Made by a program: the position numbers and the translations under genes. From Siphlonurus alternatus (Eukaryota > Arthropoda > Insecta > Ephemeroptera > Siphlonuridae), in NCBI GenBank assembly GCA_949825025.1, contig OX463783.1, positions 11,071,628 to 11,135,627 on the forward strand: a stretch of 64,000 bases of DNA, read 5' to 3'. Shown here one piece after another: positions 25,514 through 39,700 of the stretch (position 1 is the stretch's first letter; the number at the start of each line of letters is the position of its first letter). The notes under the pieces are model-generated. The model was not told where the DNA came from. It saw nothing but the letters and a program-made list of their open reading frames with translations, and did not search any database.

Positions 25514-27320
25514 ATAAGTAATTTCTGAGCTTTGATAATATTGACCAAAGTATGCCCTTTATTAAGTTTTGCTGATGTAATTCTTCATTTCTTAAAAATA
25601 TACCTATTTTAATCAAAGCGATGAGCAAATTTCCAACTTTTTTATTGCAGGCCATTACACGTAAAAGTACACACAAATAAAATACAGTAATTGTTCCTTA
25701 AATAAATATTCAGAATCAAGTGTTAAGTTAATTCAATGCGTGTTAACTTTTTAAAATGCTAAATAGTTTTATAACATCTCTTATAATATTATAAGTTATT
25801 ATCAACATAAAAATCGTTTTGAGCTATAAATCTATATGTAAAACAGACATTTTAAGAAACTATATTTTAAAATAAGAATTTAAAGAATTTAAAATATATT
25901 TAAAAAGTAAAAGGATGTTTTATGCAAGAATATTTATTATCATTGTGGCGTTTAGCCAAGTAGGAAGGCGGAGCTCTGTAACGCAATAACACGACTGCAG
26001 CCAAGTAAGACGACGAACCATATCGCAATTCTGTATCTTAATGAGAATCATTTTAACAAGATTATTATATTTTTATCGAAATAATTATAGGGGTTTCATA
26101 ATTATAATCTTTCAAATGATTTTAGTAATTATTACTCAAGAATGTATTAATATTATTAATACTGTTTTATTTAATTGTGATAAATAATTTATAATATGGC
26201 ACTTTTGAAAATGTTTCACTGATTCTAATATACTATTCATTCAAGCATATATTATAATTATTAGTACCGTTTTTTTAGTATATTTTAATTGTTTAAATAT
26301 ATCATATAGCACTCTTAAAGTATTAATTTTTACTGGTTGATACTAATTATTCAAACATATATTATAATTATTAATACCGTTTAATAATTATGGAGTATGG
26401 TTTAGTTCTAATTAATATATTAAAATAACAATATATAATAATTAGAATTAATTGTTATGTGATTTTTATGACTTAAATATTAATTTATGATTTATATTTT
26501 ATTATATAAATGAAAAATAATAACTATAATTTTTAAAATTATATTATTTAAAATTTGTTATTAAAATTAACCAGGAAATTCATTAAAAATATTTTTATGG
26601 TCTCATTACGGATTGTTTTTTAAAGATTCAGTTAATACGTATAAAATAATTATAAAATAAAACAGTTTTTTACTCATAAAAGTGTAAAAATAAATTGATT
26701 TTTTCCAGCCGTGAATTTCTAAAAGTTAATTAATTTATTATATTGGCTAGTACTAAAAGTTTTTCATTAAATTTGATGATAATAAAAAATTAGGTTGTAC
26801 GTATTTAATTTATATTTGAATTGTCCAATAATAGAGTTTAGCAAAATTGCCTGTTTAAAATATATTCAAAACTGTCTATAAAGAACATAACATAGCCAAG
26901 CGCATTATAAAATAAATATTTCATAAGTGCATGTAGTAAGGTGTATATTTTAATGCAATGTGATTATAACATTTTTTAGCCTTGCACACAATAAATAAAT
27001 GCATAAATTTGTAACTTTCTATAGTTTCTATACAAATAATACTTATAACCTCGCATATTTAGGAAGAATCTATGAGAAAAAAATATATATGGAAGAAATT
27101 ATACCAATTTTACTCTGTTATAAGTTATAAGGTTTCGTCACCTCAAAATATAAATGTCTAAAATGACACACTTTTTTGGTACAGTTAAAGATCTTATACT
27201 AAATGTACATAAGATCTATGGTTGCATCAAAACATTGTAATTTATATACGACACTTCATTTCTAAGGTGTTTCCTTGATGAGACAAATTTTACTATTTTC
27301 TTTCAATTTAGTATTTTAGA
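25514..27320. other. AT-rich stretch, nothing recognised
   Basis: No gene or element supported. A small GC-richer patch at about 25940-26030 has no clear frame. Confidence 0.5.
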
Positions 27321-27398
27321 AACCAAAGTCAAATTCAGGACTTGCAACAAGTACGATTGCGCAATCGTCTGTCATTTGTTTTTCACGAGCACCAGACT

Positions 27399-27546
27399 AA
27401 CCATCAGTCTGGCAGTCGTTAATAGATCTCACAGAGACGGTCGAGGCTCCAGAAAGCACGAGTTTCGATTAATTTCGATTAGAATTGCGAGGAGAAAGGG
27501 CAACACCTGTCAGGTACAATGTACCTTCAAGGTTCTAATTACGCAG
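27399..27546 (+). promoter_or_regulatory. Candidate promoter and first exon
   Basis: Within AT-rich DNA, this GC-richer island contains CCATCAGTC (A at 27406), which matches the arthropod TCAGT initiator. An AGACGG word follows at about +30 to +35, close to but not exactly at the usual downstream-element spacing. Two CAG-GT donor candidates follow (before 27514 and before 27547). It is 12.8 kb upstream of the acceptor at 40310 and on the same strand. It could therefore supply the 5' UTR exon that the host gene needs; this is inference. A 68-codon frame across the island (27376-27582) has no family resemblance. Confidence 0.35.
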
Positions 27547-29491
27547 GTAATGGTCCGGAGAAACTGTGGTTGCAATCCTTGAGATATTGATGGATTTTTG
27601 TAGAAAAATAAATTTTATTGTTTCATTTAGTACGGATCATGATATTTGTGGCATTGAGGATTACGTGTTTTTTAATTTTTAGTAGTCAATGCAAGCGAAA
27701 CAGTTTCGTAAAAAGCAAAAAATATATACAATTTTAAGCTTAAAACATTAAAAAAAAATCGAAATCAATCTTGTGCAGCATCGAAATTCCAATTTAAGAA
27801 AAAAACTTAACAAAAATTTATATTTCATTTCTGGTATTAAAATCAAGAAGCTAGAATTGTGAATTGAAATTACAAAGTAATTACCGTACGTGGTTTTATT
27901 AATTTTAATTTAAAGTAATTTTACAGTACAACTCAATTACAGTACATCAGCTATATAGACAGTTGAAAACCTGCATGCTGTATTTTCTTATACTTAAGTC
28001 GTATTATATAAAAATGATAAATAAAAATGGTCGCAGATGCAATTTTCAAGAAAACACAAAATTATAGTCCAGCAATAACAAAAACTATTATTATACATGC
28101 CTCTCTTTAAATTATAAATTAACTGGAAGACATAGCAATAACATTCTAGCTATTCCAAAGTATAATTAATTTACTATGGTCTTCACAAACAGGTAAATTT
28201 CAAGGTACAATACAAAATCTCATTGTATTCCATAAAATAATTATTGTAATGCATTAAAATAACATGTTATAATTATTTATACGCTGCCTTGGATATAAAA
28301 TTTAACTTATGTTTATTACACTTTATGACCTTACGAATATACTAACAACATATGTACGTAGCATATCCTTGCACTTAATTATCATGTATTAGTTATCAAT
28401 AATATTTTTTAACTACCAGCCTGATGCAGTAAAATCCGTACCTTGAAATTTTCTATACATTTACCACTAAAATTAACGTAATTTGAAGCTTATATAACAA
28501 CCTCTAATATATTCACACTATATACTATATAGTGATAACGCTTATCACTTACACCTTGTCCTTGAATGTAGTGTGTACCTTCATGGCCCCTATAATACAC
28601 AAATTTTAAACTGAAATATTATTCAATAGTATTTTAAAATACTAAAATAATTTTGTATTGGTTTTGATTAAAATAAAATCATAAAAGTATGTGCATGTAT
28701 TTATGCTTTAAAGTTTAAAGTGTCACAAATTTACAATATATTTAGTTTTATAAATTTGAAAACCACAAAAATTAGAACACAGACTATTTGTTATTTGTAA
28801 TAATTTATAGCTATTTATTTTATTCTTAATAAGAATTCCAGCCCATATACAGGCGATCAAAAGGACTTCACTGCCTTTCGATCACTAAAGGGTTGTTATC
28901 AGTACAGATACATAAGGAATTAACCTTTACTTGTATGGTTTATATAAACCTGTTCGATCATCAGAACCTCTAATTTAATAAAACCCTATGACAATACACC
29001 TTGGTGATAAAGGGATCTTGGTGGTAAGCAGATGTAAATAATTACGTTACAATGCATTAAGGTTGAGAATCCGAACCAAGAGTAAACAAACTTGTGCTAT
29101 TTTAACCATTGTCATGAAATTTTAATACTAAACAGTTTTAAAGAATTCTTTTGATTGCATATTCAGCGTTTTTTTTTATCACCGACATAATACCACGTCA
29201 TCATTCTTTTTGTACGTCCATGAGATGTTCGCAAAGTTTAAAGGTGATGAAAAATTATATCAGAATAACGAAAGAGAGAGGATGAACGGGATTAATTCTT
29301 TTCTTGGCGGTCTTTGCATGGCTACGGTACGTCTGCTGCCGATATTTCGTGACTTACCGCGACCTCAATATTATAGTTCTACTCTCAAGTTGATGGGAGG
29401 GAGTGCCACCCGCCCTCTCTCTCTCGGTCTCTATTTTTATGTTTTTTTTTTCTCTCTGTCTAGTGTCTATTGCACTCATCTCTGTTCGTCT

Positions 29492-29598
<107 letters not shown>

Positions 29599-29605
29599 AC
29601 AATTA

Positions 29606-29822
29606 AAGGTGGATTTTCATGAGCGGTAACAGCGATGCGACGCGATTTTGACGTACTGCAAGCTGTAAAATCCTACGCTGCAAGTGAATTCGCTGAATAT
29701 CGCGTTAATTACGATGCTCTTTTTCTTTTAATCGCCAAAAATGGCCGTCAATGGATGTTACAGCAAGTGCGCATTATTCGCGTCGCGTCGCAGGCTGGAA
29801 ATCGCTCATGTAAATCCACCTT
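29606..29822. mobile_element. AAGGTGGATTTTCATG MITE, copy 1 (reverse orientation)
   Basis: The ends AAGGTGGATTTTCATGAGCG and complement of CATGTAAATCCACCTT form short terminal inverted repeats around a GC-richer, non-palindromic interior. The interior includes GGCCGTCAATGGATGTTACA. The same interior in the opposite orientation is found at 56548-56758 and 60290-60500. The short coding frame across it is a by-product of the element. It lies 11 bp from the (CT)n array. Confidence 0.85.
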
Positions 29823-30075
29823 TAGACCACCAGATGCAAAACAAGACAATTAGATTTTCTATTAAATGCTATTTTCTCATCTCTGTACAATGAAATTCAC
29901 CTTTATGCCTCCTGCATTTTCATAATATCCTTTTTTTCGCAGACTGCAATGATTTAGGAGATGTCAAGGTTTGTCATTAACCATCATGATATATGTCATT
30001 GAGTTAGGATTGACCCTAACCGTGGTTATAGGAGAAAAACTGGGTATCTTCTAAGTGAAATAGGCCCTTTTTCTC

Positions 30076-30078
<3 letters not shown>

Positions 30079-30130
<52 letters not shown>
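30079..30130. repeat. (CT)n microsatellite
   Basis: About 26 CT dinucleotides bounded by GCAT on the left and GCATGCA on the right. Confidence 0.97.
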
Positions 30131-30134
<4 letters not shown>

Positions 30135-30139
30135 GCACC

Positions 30140-33100
30140 ATGAATATTAGCCCGTACAAGGCACAACCCGACACAGTTCGTGTTCTTCCACATTAGCAAA
30201 TCTAACGATTCTAATGCTACGAGATTGTGATGGGAACCTCTCAGTGTGAAATATACGTCTTTAGCTAGATGTCTTTAAAATTTATTAATATTACATCTGC
30301 ACGAATTTTCTTAATTTTATATATGGGAAGCAGGTTAGTTATACCATGACCTTCGTACTGTTTTCTTTATAAATAGATTTTTTTGCTCTTTTTCTTCTTC
30401 ATTTCAAGATTTAATTCAAGTTTCGCGTGCTGCAAATTTACGTAATTTTAATTGGAATCTATGTTTAGATATTTCAAAATTTCTTCACTGGATGAGACTT
30501 GTATTTCAATAATTATATACTAGAACAAAAATAATTATATTAAATTTCCACTTAACCAATCCTATTTCAAAAGTACTTTTGCAATTTTGTATGCCTTGCT
30601 AGTATGCTACCAATTTCAAATTAATTTCAATTAAAAAAAAAATTTAATCATTTTCCCCTTTTAGGTATGCAAAATTAAAAACACTTATCATCATAATACA
30701 CATTAAAATGGAAGCAATTATTAAGTCTGTCTTTATTAATCTCTGAGACGTATTATATTTTTTGTGCATGATGCAATTCTACATTCACTTGTTTTGAATG
30801 AAAATATCTGCTGGTAAAAATATATAAAAATTATTTTCAGTGTTTTTACCATAGCGTGGACTATATTAGCTGCTTTAAGTTTGAAATGAAATTCAAAATT
30901 TCCTGTTTCCTATATACCTTTATTTATCTTAAATCTTACTTTATTTATGTGCCCCTATGCGATTAATACAAATAAAAAAAATATATACTAAAAGAAGTTA
31001 TTTAAATATTTTCTGATATTTACACTAAACTTTATTTACGATTATTTTTCTTAATTTATAATGAGATAAAAAATATATATATACCTTTTACCATGAATTC
31101 GTATCATTCCTCACATATAGAGAGCAGATGATCTATTAGGATGGATTCTTATAAGTATAGTTTACACAAAAGTTTGATGTCTGCTTTAATTATAATTATT
31201 TTAGCATTGAAAAGGTGCGACTTGTAATTGAATCTGCGCACTCATGGTCATGTGCTATACAGAGATGTGATCTAAGACGATGAACTTTTAAACGTGGGTG
31301 ACGAAATAAACAACAAGTCATGTGACATCATCAAAGTCACATAATCATCCATGACGTCATAATAAAATTACCTTAATATCACCTGTAATTATCGTTAAAA
31401 TAATTTTATACTAAGGTCATAGGAAGATAATATTATGATGTATACATACTCAAAGTATTTTGTAATTATATACAATTAGAATTGAAATAATTTTGATTAT
31501 TTCATTATGACGTAATAGTATATATCAGTTGAATTGTAATATACAATGCCTACGTAATGCATGTAAATTATAATGCTAACCGTATACTTACCTTACCTAT
31601 ATATTCTACCCACTTGAATATGTATGTGAGTCATATACTGTATTTTATATTATGTGAATAAAAAAAACTTCAATATATATAGTCAATGACGACATTAGCT
31701 TATGAAATGGTTATATATATTACAGTAATTAAAATTCAATTTGTATGTGTCTTTTCTGTACTCTATATGACCTACAAAATATAATAAATATATTTGTGAT
31801 CGTTTTGCAAATACCTTGTATTTTTGGTCCATAATTTGATTCAAACATATGGAGAATGTTAACAAAAGTAGTAGATAATTTTTAATAAAAACAACAACAG
31901 ATAAAACTATGATAATTAATGTAATATTAGGAGGTTCTATAGTGCATGATATTTTAGTGCAAATTTCTCCCGATGGCGGTGCTGGGTCTATGCTACTTAA
32001 ATGAGAATGAGCACCAATGATCATCAATACAAAGCCTGTACTTTAAAGTTATAATATAAGGTCCGAAAGCTTTTGATTTTATAGATTTTTTTTATTCTAT
32101 TTGTCATAGAAAAGGATGCATTTTTTAAAGTATCGCAGAGTGTTTATAAACTCATTAACAAATTAAGGACATGTTTTTAATTTGTTTCTCAGCTTGATAA
32201 ATACCCCAATAAAATATTTAAAGGTGACATCAAAATATTTAATAATTAATTTAATTTTTATAATCAAACATTCTTCATTTAAATTTTAACTTTCCCATAA
32301 TATGGTTGTGTTTTACTGTTAAGAAATTAGAGACATTTGTTTATATTATAAATTATAGCCTATTAAAAAATTCAGAATCCACTTTTCAACGTTAATTTTA
32401 TAAAATGCCTGAAGGCTACTTATAATTTTATACCTGCTGGCAGCACACTGACCTCAAGCTATGACCATCTGACGAGGCGGGAAATTTGAATTACCGAGAT
32501 TAAATCCTGTATGCCCATTTTTTGTTAAAAAATACCTTAATATGTTTGAGCTATTTTCATATATATACAAAGAGAATAATAATATTCTGTAACGAATTGA
32601 GAAAATTGAAATTTGCAGACTTTTTTGTATCATCTTCCAAAATTAGGATAATTTATTATAACTTTTTTATGCTGCTGATTATTATTATAAAATAGAGATG
32701 ACATCACTCAAACACAACTTCAGTATAATAGTAAAATAATGATACGTTGATAACGGGTACACTACTAATAGTAGTTAATGTCAGTTAAAAAATAAGGTAC
32801 AAAATATATGCCTTCAATTTACGGTTAATTAAATAATTTTAGCGTGATTTTTTTTTTTTTTTTTTTATTTCGGTTCTAAATGGAAGAATATTTGAACTAT
32901 ATTAAATACTATTTCATAAAATTTTGTTTAATTTTTGTTGTGTGCTGCACTTTACTTTAAGGCTTTCATATTAATTAATATATATTTTTTAACCTTTTTA
33001 TTGAAATTTTAATACATATAATAATTAGTAATTACTGAGCAAATTTTTATATTCACTATATGGTGGCTTAATAGAGAATATTTTTTCGCTGGGAAACAAT

Positions 33101-34120
33101 CGAATCGTGTGTTTGTATGTTTGATATATGTTATGTGTTATGTGCATTAAATATTCGACTTAAAGAAAAGCGATGGATTTTTTTTCCCCAAGTATTTTTA
33201 ATGCATATCTTATAATTTAATGTAATTCATGCAGTTTTTACGCAACACCTTTATTTTGAATCAAATTAGAAATTACAATAGAATTTTTTTCAATTAAGCG
33301 CACCATATAAAGGATATTATAATAAATTCTTGCAGTTTCGACTTTAGATATTTATCAATAATAAAGCTGATTAAACACACCCTTTTGACATGCAAATTTT
33401 TTTCTAGTATGTAAAAATTGGCATGAAAAATTCAACATTATTGAAGAATTTATATAAATAACTACATTTTTTAATAATTTTATTTAGAGAAACCTTCAAT
33501 AAATAAATATTGATTTCTATTCCCCACTACTAGGTCATCAAAGTTCAAGGTTCAGATATAAACCCCCTTTTATCCAAAACATATTTTCACTCTTAATCCC
33601 ATTCATTTTTATAGTTTCTACAACTTTCATACACATACTGCAAATATCAACCTACAGATTACATCCTCTGATTATTTTTTTATTATTTATCATGGGCTTC
33701 ATTTTTTTATAGCTTGAGAGATTTTATTATATTTTTTTTTCTACATGCAGCTAATCAGCTATGATATCTAATTTTCAATTCTGGAACCTAATAGACTTAC
33801 TACTCAAAATTTACTTATTGAATTATTTCTAATTTGAAGTTAATTTTATACGTCAATCAAAATCAAAACTGGATATTTACACCTCTGATATAAGAACTAT
33901 ATTTCGTATACAAATAATAATGAAAGTCAGACTTAATTGAAAATTTCAATTATTCGGTTTTAAATCTAACGTTACCTTTTACTTTTTTATACTTTTATAT
34001 CATTTTTATGATGTTTTAATATTTTTCAATACATTGTTATACGTATTTATAAGCATTTATCTTATTTACATAATTCTATAAATTTAATAATATTATAAGA
34101 ATTTAAACAAGTGATAAAGC
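30140..34120. other. AT-rich stretch, nothing recognised
   Basis: About 4 kb without a supportable gene. A 110-codon minus-strand frame at 31695-32027 has one hydrophobic run but no family features or splice context. A CRE-like TGACGTCA occurs at about 31350. Confidence 0.45.
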
Positions 34121-34183
34121 ATATTTTTTATTGAAAAAAACTTATATCCTTCTTGGTTTCCGCTAATAATTTACTGTCTTCTG

Positions 34184-34346
34184 CCATGCAAGGTTGCTTT
34201 CGTATATCCTTGTTTTTTCCAACCTGTGACGTCACATACGTGCCCTGAGGGCTCTCCCCGCGAGGCCCACGTGACCAGAGAGAGCCCAATGACCTGAGCT
34301 GGTCGTGATCTTCTACGTTGGTGCTAAGTGAAGTGGGTGCCGTCAT
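34184..34346. promoter_or_regulatory. GC-rich island with CRE-like and E-box motifs
   Basis: The island contains the palindrome TGACGTCA (about 34227) and CACGTG (about 34268) and is much richer in G+C than its flanks. On the minus strand it is open from an ATG at 34346 (start MTAPTSLSTN), so an exon is an alternative reading. The only nearby donor is a weak CAG-GTTGG. A regulatory island or an untranslated exon are about equally plausible. Confidence 0.3.
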
Positions 34347-34935
34347 ATTTACTTTAAACTACTCTAATTGTACTGACAAAAAATATCATTCTACATTTTT
34401 TTTTCTTCTTTAAACCTTTTTTTTTTATATAAAAAGTAATTTTGTTAGACCATATTATAAATGTACGGCTCTTATAGGATATTTGGAGTTCAGAAACCAT
34501 ACAGTGATTTCGCTCATCCTCAATAACTATATAAATAAACTCATTACATACAGTTTCTGAACCAACAACCCCCCAAAAAGTCATAAATCTTATAGTGTCT
34601 AATAATTACGCAAGAAAAGACGATATAAAAAAATTACTATAATACAACTTTATATGTTTGTTTTTTTTAAATGTAGTTACTGTATTTCAATAGTACAGTA
34701 TATTATATTGGCAGTGGTTTATATAAAACCGTAACAAAAAATGGAAGGAGTTTTTTATAATTTTGGAAGGTTTTTGTTTTATAAGGAGTTATGGGATGGT
34801 GTTATGTACTTTTCCTATAATGAGCTATAAGTCGTAGGGCTGAATCTCATAATCTACCCCTAAGTTAAATGGGACATAAACTTTAAGGGTTATTGAACTC
34901 TTTTCTGAACTAAGAACTGAAAAAAAAAGGATCGG

Positions 34936-36114
34936 AAGTGTGACTTTTCAAAAGCGTTTGATTGCCTCCCTCACGATATTTTTATTACCAAACTTAATGC
35001 TATGGGTTGTGATGAGACCAGTTTAAATTTGTTTAAATCCTATCTTAGTGATAGATATCAATATGTTGAAATAAAATCAGAACTAAATGGAAATGTCAAT
35101 CATGAATACAAATCCGACCTTCTACCTGTAACCCTTGGGGTCCCTCAGGGTTCCAAATTGGGCCCCCGTATATACAACTTTACCACAAATGATTTGGCAT
35201 CACACCTCATTGATGCTGATGAGGTATCACAATTTGCTGATGATACAAATGCAAAGATCTCAGCAAAAACAGTAAAAGATTTAGAACTGAGAGCAAATAA
35301 TACTGTACAACAACTTGTAAATTGGTGTAAATGCAACAGACTATTGTTAAATGTAGATAAAACAGCATTCCTCAGATTTCAATTACCAACAAGTAAAGAA
35401 ACAATAAATATTACAGTTAAACTAGATGGGGATATTATCCAAGAAGCAAGTGATACCAAATTTCTTGGGTTGAATATTAATAATACACTAAATTGGGATG
35501 TACATTTAAAAGAAATTTCAAAAAAAATAAATAGAGGCAATTTCTTGTTGTATTCATTAAAAAGAATTGTGTCAGATCCTACATTACTGTCTGTATATTA
35601 TGCAAATATATATTCTCATTTAAGCTACTGTATAATAATGTGGGGTAGTGATAATGTTATGTTAAATAGACTGTTTATTCTTCAAAAAAGGGCTCTTAAA
35701 ACAATAAAAGGGTTTAAAAAATATGATTCATGTAGAACATATTTTAGGGAACTGAACATGTTAACTTTACCATGTATTTATATTTACAAATGTGCAATGT
35801 ATAAAAGACTACATGCTGAGTCATACGATCAAGTTTCCGACATTTCTCCATACAATACAAGAAATAAATCGAAGGTAGTAGTAAAAAAACACCAATCTGC
35901 TTTTTATAAAAATAATCCATATTACCAAACGCATAAAATTCACGATTTTATACCACAATCATTGCGAGATGAAAGTAGTGATAATGTATTCAAAAATAAA
36001 CTGAAAACTATCTTAATAAAAAAAGAGTATTACAATATTAAAGAATTTTATTCAGAGGACACAAAAATAACAGATGGAGATGTAGCAAACTGGAACGTAG
36101 CTGACACAGCATAA
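34936..36114 (+). pseudogene. LINE reverse transcriptase, C-terminal two-thirds
   Basis: The open frame begins in RT motif A (CDFSKAFDCLPHD, first catalytic Asp), continues with LGVPQGSKLGP and QFADDTNAKI (the FADD catalytic box), then KFLGLNINNTLNWD and the thumb region. It ends with a PYNTRNKS motif and a basic tail. These motifs and their order are characteristic of Jockey/CR1-group insect LINEs; I do not fix the clade. The endonuclease domain and the RT fingers are missing, so the element is non-autonomous. The first in-frame ATG is at 35002, but it is internal to RT and not an authentic start. Confidence 0.9.
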
Positions 36115-36724
36115 TAATTACTATAGTGAGAAAACCAATATATTAATGTAAAACTTATCATCCATTAAGATCATCAAGATAATGTGATACAGTGAAAAAA
36201 AAAAAAAAGGGAAAAATAACATCAAACATGTGACTGTGGTTAAATTTTCATATTAAAATCTTATCTTTAACTGATAAAAATAATTTTCATAATAATTCAT
36301 ACAAGAAGAGTAAGTGCATCAAGAAACTTATTGTACTGTGAAAAGAAGAAATAAATTATCTGAATATATGACAATTTATGCAAAAGTGCTTTTTAAATAA
36401 CTAATTTACTACTAGTAAATTGTTAAAATAACCAATTATTTTGTCATGATGTATAGACTTTTAATTGAATTTAAAAGTTGTGTGTTAAATATATTATGGT
36501 GCTAATATGATGTTTAATAGGACACAATTTTAATTATTGTATTAATTTTATATATCATATATATTTTAAATATTGTTTGGGTATATGTGTTTAAATTTAT
36601 TAAATTTAGGCTAATTTTAATTAGAATTAAGTATGTTACATATTTAATGTAATAATTGACGTGATCCATGCTGTACAGCCTATGATCGAAATAAAAATTT
36701 GAATTTGAATTTGAATTTGAATTT
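34936..36724 (+). mobile_element. 5'-truncated LINE with intact RT tail
   Basis: A non-LTR retrotransposon lacking its 5' part. The coding frame opens at about 34936 in the middle of the reverse transcriptase and runs to a TAA at 36112-36114. A 3' UTR of about 580 bp follows, ending in a (TTTGAA)n tail at about 36697-36724, a known style of LINE 3' end. The 5' cut is typical of incomplete target-primed reverse transcription. With no stop in about 390 codons, the insertion is probably fairly recent. I could not identify a target-site duplication. Confidence 0.9.
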
Positions 36725-39700
36725 TAATAAGATCTGTTACATTAATTAGAATAATTAGATGACATAATAAAAAATATAATATAAGAGTAAAAAAATAATC
36801 AGTTTTATATAAGAATGGTATTGTGTGAAAAATATGGTCTGATAAAAAACTTGCAAAGTAAGCACATTTAAAATTATGTAATTGAATTATATAAAAAATA
36901 TATTACATCTTTATTTAATGAAGTACAGTGTAATTGTATTTTAATGCAATGAGAAAGAGAGATCTTTATGTATGAAAATATTTAAGATTGTTATCGTTGT
37001 AGAAAGTGCATCTCTATTCAGTTACGAAACAATAGAATATGTATCATAATAAAAAAAATTTCATGCAGTCGTTACAATTAAAAATTTATTGCATTTGACT
37101 TGAAATAACGTACTTCCTTTATTTCAACATTACAATAACAACTGTCGATTTGTAATTTGAGATAATTAGAAAAAATATTAAAATCATAAAAATGCAAGGT
37201 AATAAAATTGATTTTTAAATGAGTTTCTATAAAATTTGTGAAATCTTTTACAAAAAATTAAGTAATTTTTTTTGTAACTGTGATTTTAAAATAAAATCAT
37301 TGCATATTAAACTTTCATAACTATATACTACGTTTTTAATATAGTGCATGGAGATTGAGCCAAAGATATGCAAATTACTTGTTACATTTTAACACAAGGT
37401 TATACAAACTACATATAAACACATATCAAAACCGGGTATACCCTGATATAAAAAAGGTAGCATACTTATTGAACATTGTAGAATCAGGGCGTTTCCTTTA
37501 TATGTTTTATATAATTAAAGGCACTGCAATATCCATGCAATATAAATTATAATCTATAAATATCCCAATTAAATATTAATTGGCTTATACTTCTTTAATT
37601 ATAATTTATAAAGTTAAAACATCCTTTAAAATTGTCCAATTGCAAATACGATACCATCAGGGAGTTTTATTTTTTATAAGAGCCATTTTTCAATCTTTTA
37701 ACGTTAATAATAACCTTTATTGCAAATGTTAGTTAGTGTTTTTCATCTGGTATGATCTGATCTCATATAATCTGAAAAAGGCCTATCCGGCTCTACTACT
37801 TTATGTATGACCAGATAAATCCAGATATTTTACTTTTGACGGACTACCAAAATTAGCATGCATAGCTATTTTGTCAGAGGAAATGTTAATTTGGTTTCAA
37901 AACCTGACATTAAAATGACAAATCCTCTCATGACCTTTAAATATAACGAAGCCATATTATTAAATGCTACACATATGTTAAAAGTACACCATGGCCTTCA
38001 ATTTGTCGTATTGCCTTCTCTTTTTTATAATTTAAATAAATCCTGCAGACTTGACCTCAGTACAATTTATAAAACCTTTCTTTAAATCCTTGAAATCCAT
38101 CCTCCGTTATAAATGTCAATGCATTATAATTAAAATTATCTATGCATTTCTTATATAAATATTAAAATAACAGAAACTATATAATTAAAATTATACATTT
38201 TTAACAGTAACCTAAAAAAGAAAAGAAAAAAAAATATCCATGACCATGTTAATACATGTTTTTTTCTTTTTAATTTATAATTCTTACGGTAATTAAAAAC
38301 GTATAAAGAATTAAAATATATGATGGGTGGGAATTTTTAGAGAGATTTTCATATATAACTGGTATTTTTATTTCAGTGAAAACTGTTATTTTTTTATTGT
38401 TATAAGTTTATATTGTTGTCTATTTTTTTTATGTGAACATTACTTGAATTTATAAAATATTAAAATATATAACTTTCACTATAATTATTGCAACATAAGC
38501 TGTGAGAATTTTAAGATTATATTAATTAAGTCAACAAAGTTAATTTAGAACCATTGAGTTGGGAGTTGCTGGGAAATATTCACACGATAATAAAGACGCG
38601 TGCTTGCTGTTAGCAACAATAGAAAGAAGACACTATGATTGTTTTATCAAATTATTTTCAACAACAAATATTTAATTGCTGTGAATTTAATACAAATTTA
38701 TTTATGTAAACAACCAAAAAGATGAAAGTGTTTTTTTTAGAAAATATTTAAATTTTTATAATTATATAAGTGATGCAATGAACTGACTGTAAAATTTTAT
38801 ATATAATTAATCTCTATAAATTTAAAATATAAAAAATGTATAACTATCAAAAGAAATATATAGCTGGAAGTGTTATTTGATGTAAGTTTGTATGCAAAAT
38901 ATTGTAAAGAATATTGTACACCTAATTTAACTAATTTTATAGAATATACAACTGATAATTTGTCACCTCTAAAATTAAGATTACATGTACTGTACATACT
39001 GCGAAGTTACTTATAAATATAGACCTTATATTACATTATTTAAAGGTCATTTTGTATCAAAACCTTGTAGTTGTTAAGGTTCTGATATTCTAAACCGATG
39101 AAAGTGTGCTGACAAAACAATATGCTTTTAGTTTGATTCCAAAATGACAAATAAAAACGAAATCTCATAAGTCGTTTACAAATATTTACTAATTTTAGAC
39201 ATCGTGAAAGTAACAAAATTAGGTACAGTTAGTAAGAAAAACTACACAAGGCCATTAACAGTAAAGCACTAATGATTTCAATTGTTTAAATACAATACCA
39301 GACCAGATCAAATTTGTTATCTTTGGTGATGCTACATTATAAACATTTAGTTGTAACAAATTTAAATTTTCAAAGGCAATGTCATTGATAATAAATTTTA
39401 TACAATAACCTTCAATGATATAGTAAAGGAATCACTTTCTTTTTTTATTAGAAAATATACGTCAAAGTATAAATAATGAGAGTAGACCAAGTTAGAATAA
39501 ATAATATTAATTGTACTTGTCACGGGAATATATGGACATGCCTATTGTTAAATGCAGCTAGGCATTTAATATTGAAATGGAATTTCAATATTATATGACG
39601 TTGGCATTGAAAGAAAAATACATAACAATTTTTGATATACGTATATTATGGCATGACAGGAATTGTATTATTGTCAGGTTTCTGTACAAATTGAGTCCAT

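Noticed and set aside
29635..29853. 72-codon frame
   Set aside because: It lies almost entirely in a MITE that has two other copies in the window.
31695..32027. 110-codon minus-strand frame with a hydrophobic run
   Set aside because: AT-driven composition, no splice context and no recognisable domain.
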